Below are positions 11,203 through 23,350 of a stretch of 64,000 nucleotides of DNA, piece after piece. The stretch spans positions 10,354,001 through 10,418,000 of the forward strand of contig CM060188.1 in assembly GCA_030549335.1 (NCBI GenBank), read 5' to 3'. A program made the translations under genes and the position numbers. This DNA comes from Pontederia crassipes. Taxonomy: Eukaryota > Streptophyta > Magnoliopsida > Commelinales > Pontederiaceae. The notes beneath the pieces are model-generated. The model made no database searches and was not told the origin of the DNA. It was given only the letters and a program-made list of their open reading frames with translations. The first letter of the stretch is position 1. Every line of letters starts with the position of its first letter.

Positions 11203-14200
11203 AGATTATGCTTTCCAATGACAAAATGACGCCACCTTTGTTTATGCCATATAGAGGATCATGTTTCCTGTGGCCAACTCCTTGATGCCTGTTTACCAGA
11301 TGTACCATTTTGGAGGGGAGGTTGCAGCTTGCAGCTTGCTTGATCCATACCTTCATCTGTCCGATAAAGGATAGTGCATTTTGCCAATGTATGTCATTTT
11401 GGGGGGTGGATTACTTGTATTTAGTTAGGTGCAGGGTTCTAGACTCGTTTGAATAATTGTATTCTTTAAAATTCTTACAGCATAAGAAAATCTTTCTCCA
11501 ATTTGTGCTGTGGACATACTGATTACAAACTCAAAGCTTAGAATTAGGGAGTTTTGCTTCAGAACAACTTATTCCGGAGAAGGTTTTTGTTTTGACTCTT
11601 CATATCCGGAAGTGTGTGGTAAAAACATCACGCAATTCAAAGTTACAAAATGCTAAAGACACGACGCTGACCAACTTGAGCGTGCAAGCTGGTTTGAGCA
11701 ACAAATGAAAAAAAACAAGTAACCTGGTGCAAGTGATAATGATTACAGTGCCATATGATACGTGCCTCACGATGTTCTGCTGTTGAAGTACTGAGACCAT
11801 CAAATGTATATTAAGTCAGGTATATTTTGTAGATGGGCGTGGGGTATTCAAGTCATCAATTGTTCTGGATGCCAGCTGCATCTTCGCTGTCTGGCCCAAG
11901 GGTAATTAGGTAAAGGTCTGTTGTGCTGCCAGATGACCTTGTGAGCTCCAAGGCACCACCTACGGCAAAGTGTGTCCTTTGCTACGTACCGTGTACACCT
12001 GGCCTGTAATTTGAGAGCTCGTGCTGTTTTGCTTCCAACTGTGCCTCTGCTGGCATCTTCAAATAGAGTTGGCTTCTTGTGCCCAAAGGGAAAGAATGGC
12101 CTGTGTTCAGCTCATCCATTATAGTTGGAATATCTCTCAGAAAATAAACCACAACAGAACTCAAAGACATCAGAATGACGTAGACAGACTTTGAGCTCAA
12201 TGAAGTTTGCCTCTGTAAGTTAAAAATGGAAGCAGGCAAAAAAAAAAAGGATGGAAGAAAATGCAAATCTGACAAGTTTGAGATGAGCAATGCTCCACAA
12301 GTCAGAAAATGCATCCACTACTCCTATGTTCCTGGATTTTGTGATCTCAAATATGGTGCCAGTGCCATGTGTCTGCTCAATGATCAATGGCCTTTCTCCA
12401 GACAAGGTTTAGAGGAGATAAATGATGTGGCACAATTTGGAGTTGCATGCTGCTAAGATACGTTATCATGATTCCTTTCCCAATTATCAATTAGCATGTG
12501 ACCATCTAATTAATTTTTTGTTAAACATATCCGATAAGGCTGATGCCATTTATTGCTCTGTGCAGGAAGCATAGATTAGCAGCATGTAGGGCAAAGCAAG
12601 CACCAGACAGGACAGACAGAATCTCTCAAGCTTGCGTAGGCCTCCAATGGCCCCGACAACGCCATTAGGCTACCAAGTTACTGCAGACCGATACTGATCT
12701 CTCTAGTATTCTAAAGGAGTTGAGAGCATCTATGCTTCTTTTCTTAAATGACTTTATATCACCCGTTGCAGTGCATTCTCAACAATGCCAATACACTCAA
12801 TACAGATGCACAATTTTGCTATAAAATTTGATCCATGTGAATTGATACACCGTGCATGCAGTGGAATGTGGTTGGTTGCAGCACTAATGAGTGTTAAAGT
12901 TTCAATCTTGGCATCGAGAACCGTGTGAGCAACGGCAGCTTGTGTTTGTTCTTGGACAGCAGGCTTAGCATTATGTGCAATTCTACCGAGAAAAAGAGGC
13001 AAGGACTTCTGAGAATTGAAGTGGCATTAATAAGTGATCCAGGAGCACTTGGACTCGAGAAAGAAAACAAGCTATTCACATGTGGATCGACCTTGGTCGG
13101 GTGGCAGAATATTTTGAGCCTTGCAAGACTTGTTGTGTTCTGGTGTTACTGGACAAGTCATCCACACTGTCTGCGGCCATGAGAAAGGTCGCCAAGATTT
13201 TATTCGAAGTCTGAAGCTTGAAAGGAATCAGGGATCAATGGTGTTAGAATTGGGTGTCCATAATGTGGGAGAAAGTGAGTCACTTGCAGCTTCCCAGTGT
13301 ACCGAAATTTGAGCAAACAAATACCTGTCCTGACATGAGACCAAGATAAACAGAACATGGTCCAGAACCACAACTTAGGCGATTTGGGTTACAGAATTTT
13401 GTGTGGATCATCAAAGGTCCTTCTGCGAGAAGAAATTTAAATTGGTCTACGGTGGTCAGAACAACCACACTCATCCATCATCATGAAACATTTATGATGA
13501 CTGAATGTGTTGCTGCTGGATACACTCCACAGGATCTCATCATACCAAGACACAGCTCACAGTTCTTTTCTAGTGCCTCCAAGAGCACCCCGCTGTTTGA
13601 TCATATCATATGAACGAATGCTGAAGTATAATAAAGCAATCGCCATCTGTCCGTTTCAAAGCACACCAAGTCAGCAGCTTTGACAGTAAAAGATAACAAA
13701 TCAAATGTAAGTGTGCAATCCACAGAGTTTTCCTGCAATTCATGTAACTTCACTGCAGCTTTTGGTTCCTTCACATATAATAACTAAGTCAGCTGTTGTT
13801 GTCAAGTAGTTTGTGTGATCTGATAACTGCATATGGCATGAAAAAAATTATAGAAGATTAAATCTTGCATCGAGTTGTTGCAAAGTTTCTGCCGGAAATA
13901 AAAATGAAAATAAAACATTGTCGCAAAAGGAGTGATCTGTTCAACGTAACGAGGCAAATCATCTTCCTTTCCCTGTCAGTCTGAGTTGCTACCTCAAATA
14001 AAAGTGAAAGCCAACAACCTCCACGCAGTAAGTGCAATGCACTTGACGACAAGTGCGTTATGGACTGCTCACCATCCAAGTCATCTGTACTTTAGCAAAA
14101 CTGAGTAATTTTGACCCTGTGATTAAATTAACTAGAAATTAAACCATCCATTTATAATTATCCTCTTGAGTAAATCTTTTTTACCCTCAAACACTGAACA

Positions 14201-14361
14201 AGTAACTGAAAATTCTTAAGACTAAATCTATTTCAAAAGAAAGTTTATAGGATTTATTTCCATTAACCTTTACTTGAGCTAGGCCTATTTTTTCAACTCC
14301 TAAACTGAATAGTTAAACATTTATCTCTTTTGGAATATTAAAATTTTACGCCCACATCCCA
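11203..14361. other. PBL 3' UTR, then a long non-coding interval
   Basis: The first 250-300 bases are probably the PBL 3' UTR. From about 11.6 to 14.1 kb the base composition is more balanced than the other gaps, yet no frame exceeds about 110 codons and none shows a known domain. A decayed gene or a long non-coding RNA is possible; the sequence does not decide. Confidence 0.4.
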
Positions 14362-14400
14362 CCCCCCCCCCCCCCCCCCACCCCACCCCACCCCACCCCA
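14362..14400. repeat. C18 run plus CCCCA tandem repeat (G-quadruplex-capable on the minus strand)
   Basis: An 18-base C run (14362-14379) is followed by four CCCCA-type units to 14400. On the minus strand this is TGGGG repeats next to G18, which satisfies the usual pattern of four or more G tracts. It lies about 1 kb beyond the kinesin-5 stop codon, on that gene's downstream side. Confidence 0.85.
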
Positions 14401-14644
14401 CTCCCCTATATTGTCAGTACGAATGCAGCGAGAAGGCACTCATATCTAACTCTAAGGTTAGAAAATGTCGACCAAGCGTTTTGCTCCGCTTAATTTGTTA
14501 AGTTTGTCTGGGGGTTGACACGTAATAAAGGTCTGTTTTTTTCCATTCCATTTCAATAGTTAATAATCCGATCCTTGAAGCCACCAATTTCGTTTCGTTA
14601 TCAAACACTACTGGAGTAGTAGATGAATTTAAACTAAACAAAAA

Positions 14645-15008
14645 TAATTATTTTCATAAACCACCTCTAAATTATTTTGATTTTTTACATTTAGTTCAAA
14701 CTATAAATTTATTTTTTTATCTCTAAATTATGATTTTTTTAATTTGATCCCTTTCGTCTAATTTTTTTTCTTATATTTGATTTTTCTAAAAGTAAAAAAT
14801 ATTTCTCCTTTTTGCAGTCAGAGTTGCATAGACTAAAACAAAAATATAAAGTTGAGGAGAGGAGTATTTTCGATTTTTTATAAATAAAAAAATCGAAATT
14901 AATATAAAAATTGACAGAAAAATCAAGATAATTTAGGATTCAAAAAAATAAATTTAAAATTAAATATGAAAAATTATAATAGCTTAGAGGTGATTTATAA
15001 AAATCACC
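14645..15008. mobile_element. Mutator-type MITE, copy 2 (364 bp)
   Basis: Near-palindromic element. The left arm (cataaaccacctctaaattat, then aaatttatttttttatctct) is matched by the complement of the right arm (tataaatcacctctaagcta, then aaatttatttttttgaatcc). The flanks TAAACAAAAA (14635-14644) and TAAATAAAAA (15009-15018) look like a target duplication with one change. Same family as the elements at 6066 and 43777. No coding capacity. Confidence 0.65.
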
Positions 15009-15420
15009 TAAATAAAAAAGATAGCGATCAATTTTTATTGGAGGACCATTAATCGTCAAAACTTTTTATGATCTCAAGAGTTGATGATCTAGAATCAGAT
15101 GATTTTGTATAATTACTCTCAAAACATCCTTGATCTTGGGAATTAAATTACTACCGAAAGCCATGCATGGTTAATAAATGTATAAACAATAGTTCTATTA
15201 CTGAATTGAGGATGAAAACAAATGATCGTTTTGATCTTTATACAATAAAAATCTTAAACGTATGACAGTGCAAATTTTAACGATGAAGTCATACAAAAAA
15301 AGCTCATCATTGCTATCGTATTCACAAGGAATGAAGGAAAATATTATCTGGCACAATAAAATTCTAGACTATTATCTGTACATGCACAGCTAGCAGCTGA
15401 GACCTATTTACGTTTTCTGA

Positions 15421-18400
15421 CTAGTTGATTGCCGTTAGTGGAACTCTTGAATCACGCAAAGCCTGAAGTTGGGTTTCATATGCCCCTGCGAGATGCTTAA
15501 GGTCCCCATTTACTTGCTTAGAACCAGACCTCGCATCCCGGAATGATCCGAGTAATTCTTCAAAAGCTGGCGTTCTTAGCTCCTCTATAGATGCAACACT
15601 TGGGAGATTAATAGATCGCTTGCTTGGGGTCGAACATGATGGCACATCCACCTAGACAACCCACCATATAAGTTGAGTCAATGAGCATGCCAACAGAAAC
15701 CAGGCCCTCAACCAATGGATTATTCAAGCAGCAGCATCAATGTATACTTACCACATACTCTTCTTCGAGACACTTCCCTGCATCTCCAGTAATTTCAACT
15801 ATCTTATGGTAGTGTCCGCTCCTTAATTCTCTCAGCTCCCCACGGCATGGAGCAAGCATGCAATCCATGTTAGCACAAGCATCATGGTCAAGTTTCAGAG
15901 AACCTGGAAATAATACATTCTTCTTGTCACTTGCAAGTTTCTTGATGCCACCAGAAAAATATAAGGCATATAAGAGGTCAACAGAACTTACCCTCAATTG
16001 AGGATACAAGGTTTTTATTTGCCATATCAACATTGTCAAGAGTCATTGTGGCTGCAGTAGACAACTTAGAACGTAATAGCTCATTCGCATCCATTCCAAT
16101 CCTGTAAAAAGTTTAGAGCAGATCACACATGAAATTGAGTTGTCCGTCAAGGATATTAGAGAGGCCCTTGCAAACACATTGGTTTCTATTTACCTGACTA
16201 TGGAGTCTACAGCTACTACATTTACTTTATCAAGGTTTAACAATGAAGTTTGGGCATCTTGCCACTGCTGAGAGCCCGTTTTTGCCTTTTCCATGCTGCA
16301 ATTAGTTGCAAATATAGACCTTAGTAATGATGCTGAGCTCAAAGCATGGCATCGTTATTACAGCATTTGATGACACAATCAAATTGCCAAAGCAATGTGG
16401 TTCCTTACCAAGCTTTCAAACCCTCATGCAGGCAAAGTTTGCCACTATCAACTGTTGCAGCATCCTCAAGATAGTGAGCTTCAGTTTCTTCCATGTAAGT
16501 TTTCCATTGGTCTCTTGCAGAAGAAGTAAAATCACGAGCAATTGACATTTCCTTTTCAACATTATGTGATCTATCGGCAGCACTTATACGGAGGTTATCA
16601 ACTGCAGTTTGAACCTACACAAGAAGCACAAATCTCAGATCTCTGGTGATTACCAAAGCATGTCATGAACCCAGGTTCATGCCAAAGCAGATGTACTTCC
16701 TGGATGGTGGAATTTAAAGTGACTTCCCTATACAATCATTTTCATTTTATCTGCAGGGTGTAGGACGAAAAGACAATAACTAAACTCATTTCAAAAAAGA
16801 CAATAACTAAACTTGTTTTAAATTGTTGGTCCAAATCTGAGGAACTACTATCCGATCTAATGCTACTGCAACTCTAGCCTTCTGTTGAGTACACTTAAAG
16901 TGACTCTCCTATATGCAGAACCAGAAGCCAACAAGTAAGCGTTGCTTTAAATTGCCCGTGGGAATTACTATCAAATCTAGCACTTGTACAACTCTAACAT
17001 TCTGTTAGTACATTCTCTACCTACCACATGGAGATTGGTGAACCATACATTCCTCCGAGAAATGATAGTTTCGCTTATTCGTTAGATATTTTGACAAAGA
17101 GTATTTAATGGAATATGGATATTGGACTGATGCTTTAATAAAATCTCAATGTGCTCCATACCAGCTTCTTCTTCCGGGCACTTGAGCTTGCCAGCATTTC
17201 TGCAACTTTATCTAGCATTTGCTTTTCTTCATTTGCGGCACATTCCTGCAGGTATGGGCATCATATAAAAATATCAACATGACATAATTTGAATATTCTT
17301 GGCATTCCTGAGAAGTTGAAGAAGACGCACTTGGAATTTTTGCTCAAGTTCATAAAGTTGTTGATTTTGCACTCTTTGAGATTCTTCAAGAATTATGCTT
17401 AGTTTGGAAGCATGAACATCTAGTGTGTGGAACAAGTTCGCTGAAATATTGGAAATAGATCTTGATCCTTCTATGGCTCTCAAATGTCCCTACAGGAAAG
17501 GAAAATAGGAAACCAAAGTTTTCAGTGAAAACAAAAGATAGAAGTGTGGAGCTCAAATATCTCGTGTTGTTTGTAAAAGCTCACATCATGTTGCTTCTTT
17601 GCAAATGCAGCTAATTTTTCCTGTTGTTCTGTAAGGCTAACTTGAAGTTCATTCATCAAATTATCAGCCTCCAAAGCAATTCCCTTGAAGCACTACAATA
17701 GTGGGAAACAACCATTAGTCAAGTAGAAAATATCCATTGAAAAGTCTATGTAGATGCAGGGACTGACATCTTCAAGAGCAGAGGAGTGCAGTAATATTTG
17801 GGAATTTAATTTTTCAAAAGTAGACTGAGAATTGTTGTTGAGCTCGCCCGCTAAATCATCCAAAGCTTTGATGCCAGAACTGTACATGGTTTTGAGCTTC
17901 TCCACATGCCCTTTGAGCTCGCCAGTGGCCTGTGATCCAAAATATTAAATCATTAAGGGTTGAATTTTGCATACAACACCAGATGGTTGAAAATACATGG
18001 AAGAACATTTATAAATGTACCTCGGCTTTTGTAGAGACAAATGATTGCATATCTTCTTCCATTTCTTTCAGTTGGGTCTCCTGTTGCATCACAGAAGTTG
18101 AGACACTTCTATGTAAGATGTCCAACTGTTGAGTGAGTTGTGCCTGGAACTTCTGGACTAGTATTTTATTGCTATCTTCTATTTTATCTTTACGTTCTGC
18201 ATGGATATGAAAATTATATAAAAACCAAAGAAAACTAATACGCTGAATGCTTACATAACAGGAAAAAGGGGAAATAACCAACCTATTTTAGAAAACAAGC
18301 CATTAACATCTGCAGCTGCATTTTCTAGCTCAGTCCTAAGTTCATATGCACGCTCAACGAGTGACTTCTCTGTTAAAATAATGCAAGGAAAGTTGTCACT

Positions 18401-21400
18401 AGAAAAACAGGATTTACACTGTAGTTATCTGGTATCTCTTTTAACTAATCACCAACATAACATCACCAGAATGAGAAACTGCATGATGTGAGGAACCTAA
18501 GTGATCTTACTAATTAGAGTCATAGATGGGGCATCCAAACAGAAAGCTAAACAGTAAACAAGTGCACAAGTAACAATGCCAATTGATCTTATTAGTTAGG
18601 CTCTTGAAATACAGAAATACTAATGGACATTGGTTTCATATTATTGCAAAATTGAATAAGAAATACAAGCACATAAGTCTCACCTGACTTGAGGAGATTG
18701 TATATCAAAAATTCCTTCTCTTTTATGGTCACATTTGCCTGTTTATATCTTTCTTCTAAGTCAAAAAGTGCATGCTCAGTATCCTCCAACTTTTTCTGGA
18801 AAGTTCATAATAGATAAATGAGAATAAAATCCTACAGAATTTGAGTTGTTTCTGAGAAGACAGGGGGCACTTTACCTGAGTTATTTCCAGTTTGTCACTT
18901 AACTCTGCGCTTAGCAATTGTTGAGATTTGTATAGCTCTTGAAGCCCATTCAGTTGCTGGTCAAATAATAAACTACCAACTTCATACCCATGCTAACAGA
19001 AACCAAAGTACAAAGTACATATCCAAAAATAATAGGATGACGTACCTTATCCCTTGAATCCAAATCAAGTTCCAGACGTTCTATCTTCTCCGACATAGCC
19101 TATGTACGACATTAATTTGCCAAATTTATATCAGCACATTATAAGCTTTAATCAACTTCTGAAAGTTGAGTGAAAATAAGAAACAAAATTTCACCTTCTT
19201 TTCAGCTTCTTCAAGCAGATAACGATCCCTTGGAATGTAAATTCCATTCTTCTCTCTTGCAGCAAATACCTCTGTAACATTAGATTAAGTCACATTACCG
19301 TGTTAAAGAGTAATGTTTGGTAGCTTCCTTAATAATGAAAAGAACTCCGTAGATAGTGATATACTGCCATAGTGTGCATTACATGAGTGCATTCACAAAA
19401 AAATATTTCATATTCGACTTCTAAAACAAGAACCTATTTACGGTTGCCTGATAATTTGTAAGTAACATACGACGCTTTGTCGAGGCATTATATTTTCTAC
19501 TTTGAACACATATTCATCAACATTAATAAAGAAAGAGAGGGGTTTATACAAAGCAAATAAAGTGACAATAGAAAAGAATGAAGATCCATAACAAAACCTT
19601 GTTTAAGGCGATCGATTTCTGCATATAAATCTTTTATCACTGCAGATTTCATCATCTTTTGATTTACCTGTAATGGCACAAGGAGGTAATAGTTAGGCCT
19701 ATGCAAGGCTGCTTTCATCGGCAAAGAGCAACTGAAGGAAGGGACTCCTACCTCAGGCTTATTCTTTATATTCTTTGCACGATGTGCATAATCTAATGTG
19801 CTCAAAGTCTCTTCCAAACAATGTATGGAAGGTGATATGGTGGCGATAATGCATGTTTTTGTCTTCCCTCCAAGAGAATCCCTTAGTAGTCTGGTCAACT
19901 TGCTGTCCCTGTGAACCAAATGATGAACCTGTCACCCTGTCTTCAAAGATATGTCCCAAGTGTGAAAAGAGAATCAAATTGAAGTAAGCAGGATCACCTG
20001 TATGGAACATGGCCCGAATGTTCGACAAGCGCATTAATTACACGGCCAAGTGTCAACAAACTTTTATTTATCTCGCCTGCTTCCCTTGCTCTTCCCTGCA
20101 ATGATAAGTCTTGTCACAAGCAACTCCTAATTATGCAAATTATGAATGTTGATACAAGATATAAAAAATTCATTGCAGTGACATAGCAAGATGAGTTCAA
20201 TTTTCAATTTATGTCCCGACTAAATGAAACCTGAAACATCAAGATGAGATATAAACTTACATCTTTAGCACCAGATCGTGAAATATTTTCTGAGCCAGCA
20301 AGATCCACAAGATTAAGTTTCCCACACTTGATCATCTCTTCTCCCTCAGGAGTAACTTCTTTAATGTGAATGGTAATAGAAAAAATAGAGTGAGAGCGAC
20401 TGCTTTGCTTGTTGAGTAGGGTCTCAGCAGTTCGCCTCTTTGCAGAACCTTTATCCAATATTTTGTAAATTTCACCAGCTGTATAGACAACCTCCTCCTC
20501 CAGTCCTCTCACAAAGACACCACCCTTACCATCTTCCATAAGGGCTATAGGCTTCTTGGACTTCTCATCAGAGAATTTTGATTCGTCGGGGGCCAAAAGA
20601 TCTGTTATCTCTTCATTGTATAGCTCAAGAAATGTGACTTTCATGCTGTACTCCGCACACTGAGCCTCTAGTATGTCAAATATTTGCCGAACCGATCTAG
20701 GGATAACTCCAGCATCAGCTGGAAATTCTCCATTCTATAATAGATACATCTAAAACTTCAGAAACTAAGGCATTTGTCAGTTTCATTTAATATACGTTTG
20801 AAGAAGGAATATACCTTGGCCTTCCTTCCTCCTCCTTCCATGGTGTATGTTTTGCCTGTACCTGTTTGTCCATAGGCAAAGATTGTGCAGTTATAGCCCT
20901 CAAGTACCTCATTTACTATGGGAGAAACAGCTTGATCAAACAATTCCTTTTGCTTAGATGTCGGACCAAACACCTACAAACAATAGTAATTAAATCAGCA
21001 TCTCCAAGGTGAACAGGAGAAAGAAAAAGAAGGCACATTTGTGAAACAACTGAAGATGGAGGTCTACATACCTTGTCAAAGGCGAAGGTCCTATCAATTT
21101 GCTTGTTAGCAATATTCTGAGCAGCAGAAACTTCTCGCCGATACTCATTGCAGGATATTACCACTGGTGTGTTCACCCTCATCTCCTCATCGCTCAACGG
21201 CCTGTGAGTCGATCAGAATCTATGAGCCGAAGAAAAGTTGCAATCTTACACATTATAGTCAACCGTTGATCACAGTTTTTCCTACCTGCATCTCAAGATT
21301 ACTTGAACGTTGACGCCCTTCTCCTTATCAAATTTGTTGCTGGAGTTCCCATTCCCCTCAATAGATCGGAGCTCTCTCGCAGACTTGTCAGTAGACCTTG

Positions 21401-21455
21401 GCGTCTGGGAGGGTGAAACAGGGATCATTCCTCCTCTTCTCTGTGAGCTATCCAT
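15421..21455 (-). CDS. KIN5: Kinesin-5 (BimC/Eg5-type) motor protein
   Basis: Plus-end-directed tetrameric microtubule motor that crosslinks and slides antiparallel spindle and phragmoplast microtubules. Twenty-two exons read by eye: 21455-21286, 21201-21072, 20973-20815, 20734-20261, 20095-19998, 19908-19752, 19667-19598, 19271-19195, 19099-19046, 18956-18876, 18795-18684, 18369-18283, 18196-18021, 17929-17768, 17692-17585, 17489-17331, 17245-17162, 16614-16409, 16295-16194, 16101-15992, 15903-15752, 15651-15421. Together they give 1052 residues, a normal length. N-terminal motor: [16 protein letters not shown]-loop GQTGTGKT (135-142), switch [10 protein letters not shown] (from 261), switch II DLAGSE (297-302), [24 protein letters not shown] neck. 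A long coiled coil follows, then a C-terminal BimC-box-like CSTPSKR with a Thr-Pro CDK site and SIEELRTP. The start MDSSQRRGG is the first ATG in frame and matches family N-termini. Intact. The isoform letter (A, B or C) is not assigned. Confidence 0.96.
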
Positions 21456-21904
21456 CGCCCGCCAAAAAGAAAAGCAAACCTGCTGACAATTCACAGCCCA
21501 AAACGCGGATCATCATAATCCCATTGCATATTTCCAAACCAAAAGCAAATCATTCAAATTCTTAGCTTCTCGTTCCAAAAATATCCATAATGACAGTCGC
21601 AAAATCCTCACTTTTCTCCAACGCCAGCTAAGATCCAAAATCACCAGCTAAAAAATAAAGCCAAATACACAAGAAATATACAATTCGACCTCCAAAAACC
21701 CCACTTTGACATCACAAAACGAACGAATCGCACCGGAAAATCCATCGAAGAAACACGAATCGCGAATTGCACCTGGAATCACAAGCATGGAGAAGCAGGA
21801 ATGCCCACCTGGAAATGCTACAGCTGCCGGCTATGAAGGATTGAGGGCGCGCCGAGAATGCTTGAAGAGCGATCCGTGCAATCTCCGGCAGGATAGGCAA
21901 CGAT

Positions 21905-22270
21905 CTATGGACGGCACCCGGCGGGGAAGAGGAGAGAGAGAGTGAGGATGAGAGAGTGGGGAGGAGAGAGAGAGAGATAAAATGGCTCTTATTATTATTG
22001 AAATGATGGGAGGAGGAGGAGGAGGAGACGGAGGGCGTTTGAATTGAAACGGAGGAAACCGCCCAGTTGACGGCGAATCGTACCGTTATAAACTCGACCG
22101 TAGCAGCAAAGAGAATGAGACCGGCATTACTACTAGTGACCTATTTGGGCGTTTTAATTAAGACGGTTAATTAATTAATTAATCAAGTAAATGGAACGTT
22201 AGCCAAAAAAATAAAGAAATTAAAAAACAGAGAATGTAACTTGTACAATGTGTACCGTTTTAGAGAGAAA
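21905..22270 (-). promoter_or_regulatory. Kinesin-5 upstream region: pyrimidine-rich leader with MSA-like cores
   Basis: On the gene (minus) strand, 21905-22032 is CT-rich, typical of a plant 5' leader or Y patch. AACGG cores, the heart of the mitosis-specific activator element, occur at 22048-22052 (plus strand) and on the minus strand at 22083-22087 and 22255-22259. The last two share AACGGTAC. Kinesin-5 genes are known G2/M targets of MYB3R factors that bind such sites, but the core is short and chance matches are likely. Confidence 0.3.
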
Positions 22271-23050
22271 AAAATCTTTCTTTTTTTTTTGTTCTGAATT
22301 AATTGTTGTGATCCAAATAAAGGACATGGCTTGAAACATATTGATTGTGCTTGTGTCATTTAATGAGGTGCCAATTTAAGGACTTAAAATTATTTCATAT
22401 AAAGGAATTAATAAATGTCTGGAGCAGGACATTTTTTTCTTTTGTTAGTTAAAATTAAATTTGACTTTGTAATATCTTTTTTTTTTGGCATGCCTTAATT
22501 ATGAATTAATCTTTTTCGTATTTCAAATACAACATTGGAAACTATTTTAACGAAAAAATTATTATAACTTGTATTCATAGAGTTAAAAAGGTTGGGTGTT
22601 CTTACCATTAAAGAACATACTCTTTAAGAGATACCATTCTTCCTTGTTAATTATATATATTAAGTTAATACTGAGTCATATAGTGTGAAAAACCTAGTGG
22701 ACATGGTAGGTTTTAATTAGATAGGTTGTGGGAAATAATGTCTTAATATACCTCCAACACATGTAAAGGATATCTTGTAGTTAGAATGGTTTTGCAAACG
22801 TAATCAATATAAAGGATCCCCTAATCAAATCATCTTTACTGAACTGTTTCATACTGTAACCATCAAGTTTTAAATAGTTGTTTTTTGCATACATATTACA
22901 TACACTGAATTTCAAAAATAATATTTGTACTCTCATATTTAGTATGTATTCATATCATAGATGCATTGTATTACACCATACGATGATTTTTTTTTACTGA
23001 TAAATCGAAAGTATTACTTATTCCATGATTTTAAATTTTTGAATGTATGG

Positions 23051-23085
<35 letters not shown>

Positions 23086-23111
23086 CTCTTTTAAAGTATT
23101 TTAAATTGTCC
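22271..23111. other. AT-rich intergenic DNA
   Basis: No gene or RNA recognised. A TA microsatellite occupies about 23053-23083, directly before the LINE insertion. Confidence 0.5.
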
Positions 23112-23129
23112 ATTGGAACTTTGAATCCA

Positions 23130-23332
23130 GTCAGTAAGAAGAGTAGATCAAATAATTTGAAGTCCGATTAAAAGAGGGAGAGGGAGGTCAAGACGGACAC
23201 TTGACGAACTAATAGAGCAAGATCTATTGGTGAATAATATATCGAAAGGTTTGGTTACTAATAGAGCGGAATGACGTCGTATGATCCATGTAGCCGACCC
23301 CACCTAGTGGGATAAGGCTTTGTTGTTGTTGT
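23130..23332 (+). mobile_element. 5'-truncated RTE-type LINE, copy A, with 18-bp target duplication
   Basis: The 3' part carries the extreme C-terminal coding region and short UTR typical of plant RTE LINEs. Translated pieces read KRGRGRxRRTL-like, then NRAEWRRMIHVADPT-like, followed by cacctagtgggataaggctt and a (TTG)n tail. The 18-bp sequence ATTGGAACTTTGAATCCA stands on both sides (23112-23129 and 23333-23350) without mismatch. This is the mark of target-primed insertion and implies a fairly recent event. Nearly identical to the copy at 38846. Confidence 0.85.
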
Positions 23333-23350
23333 ATTGGAACTTTGAATCCA

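Noticed and set aside
12226-12456. A 76-codon frame rich in Lys as a small gene
   Set aside because: No domain, no clear leader or signal, and equally long frames lie on the other strand.
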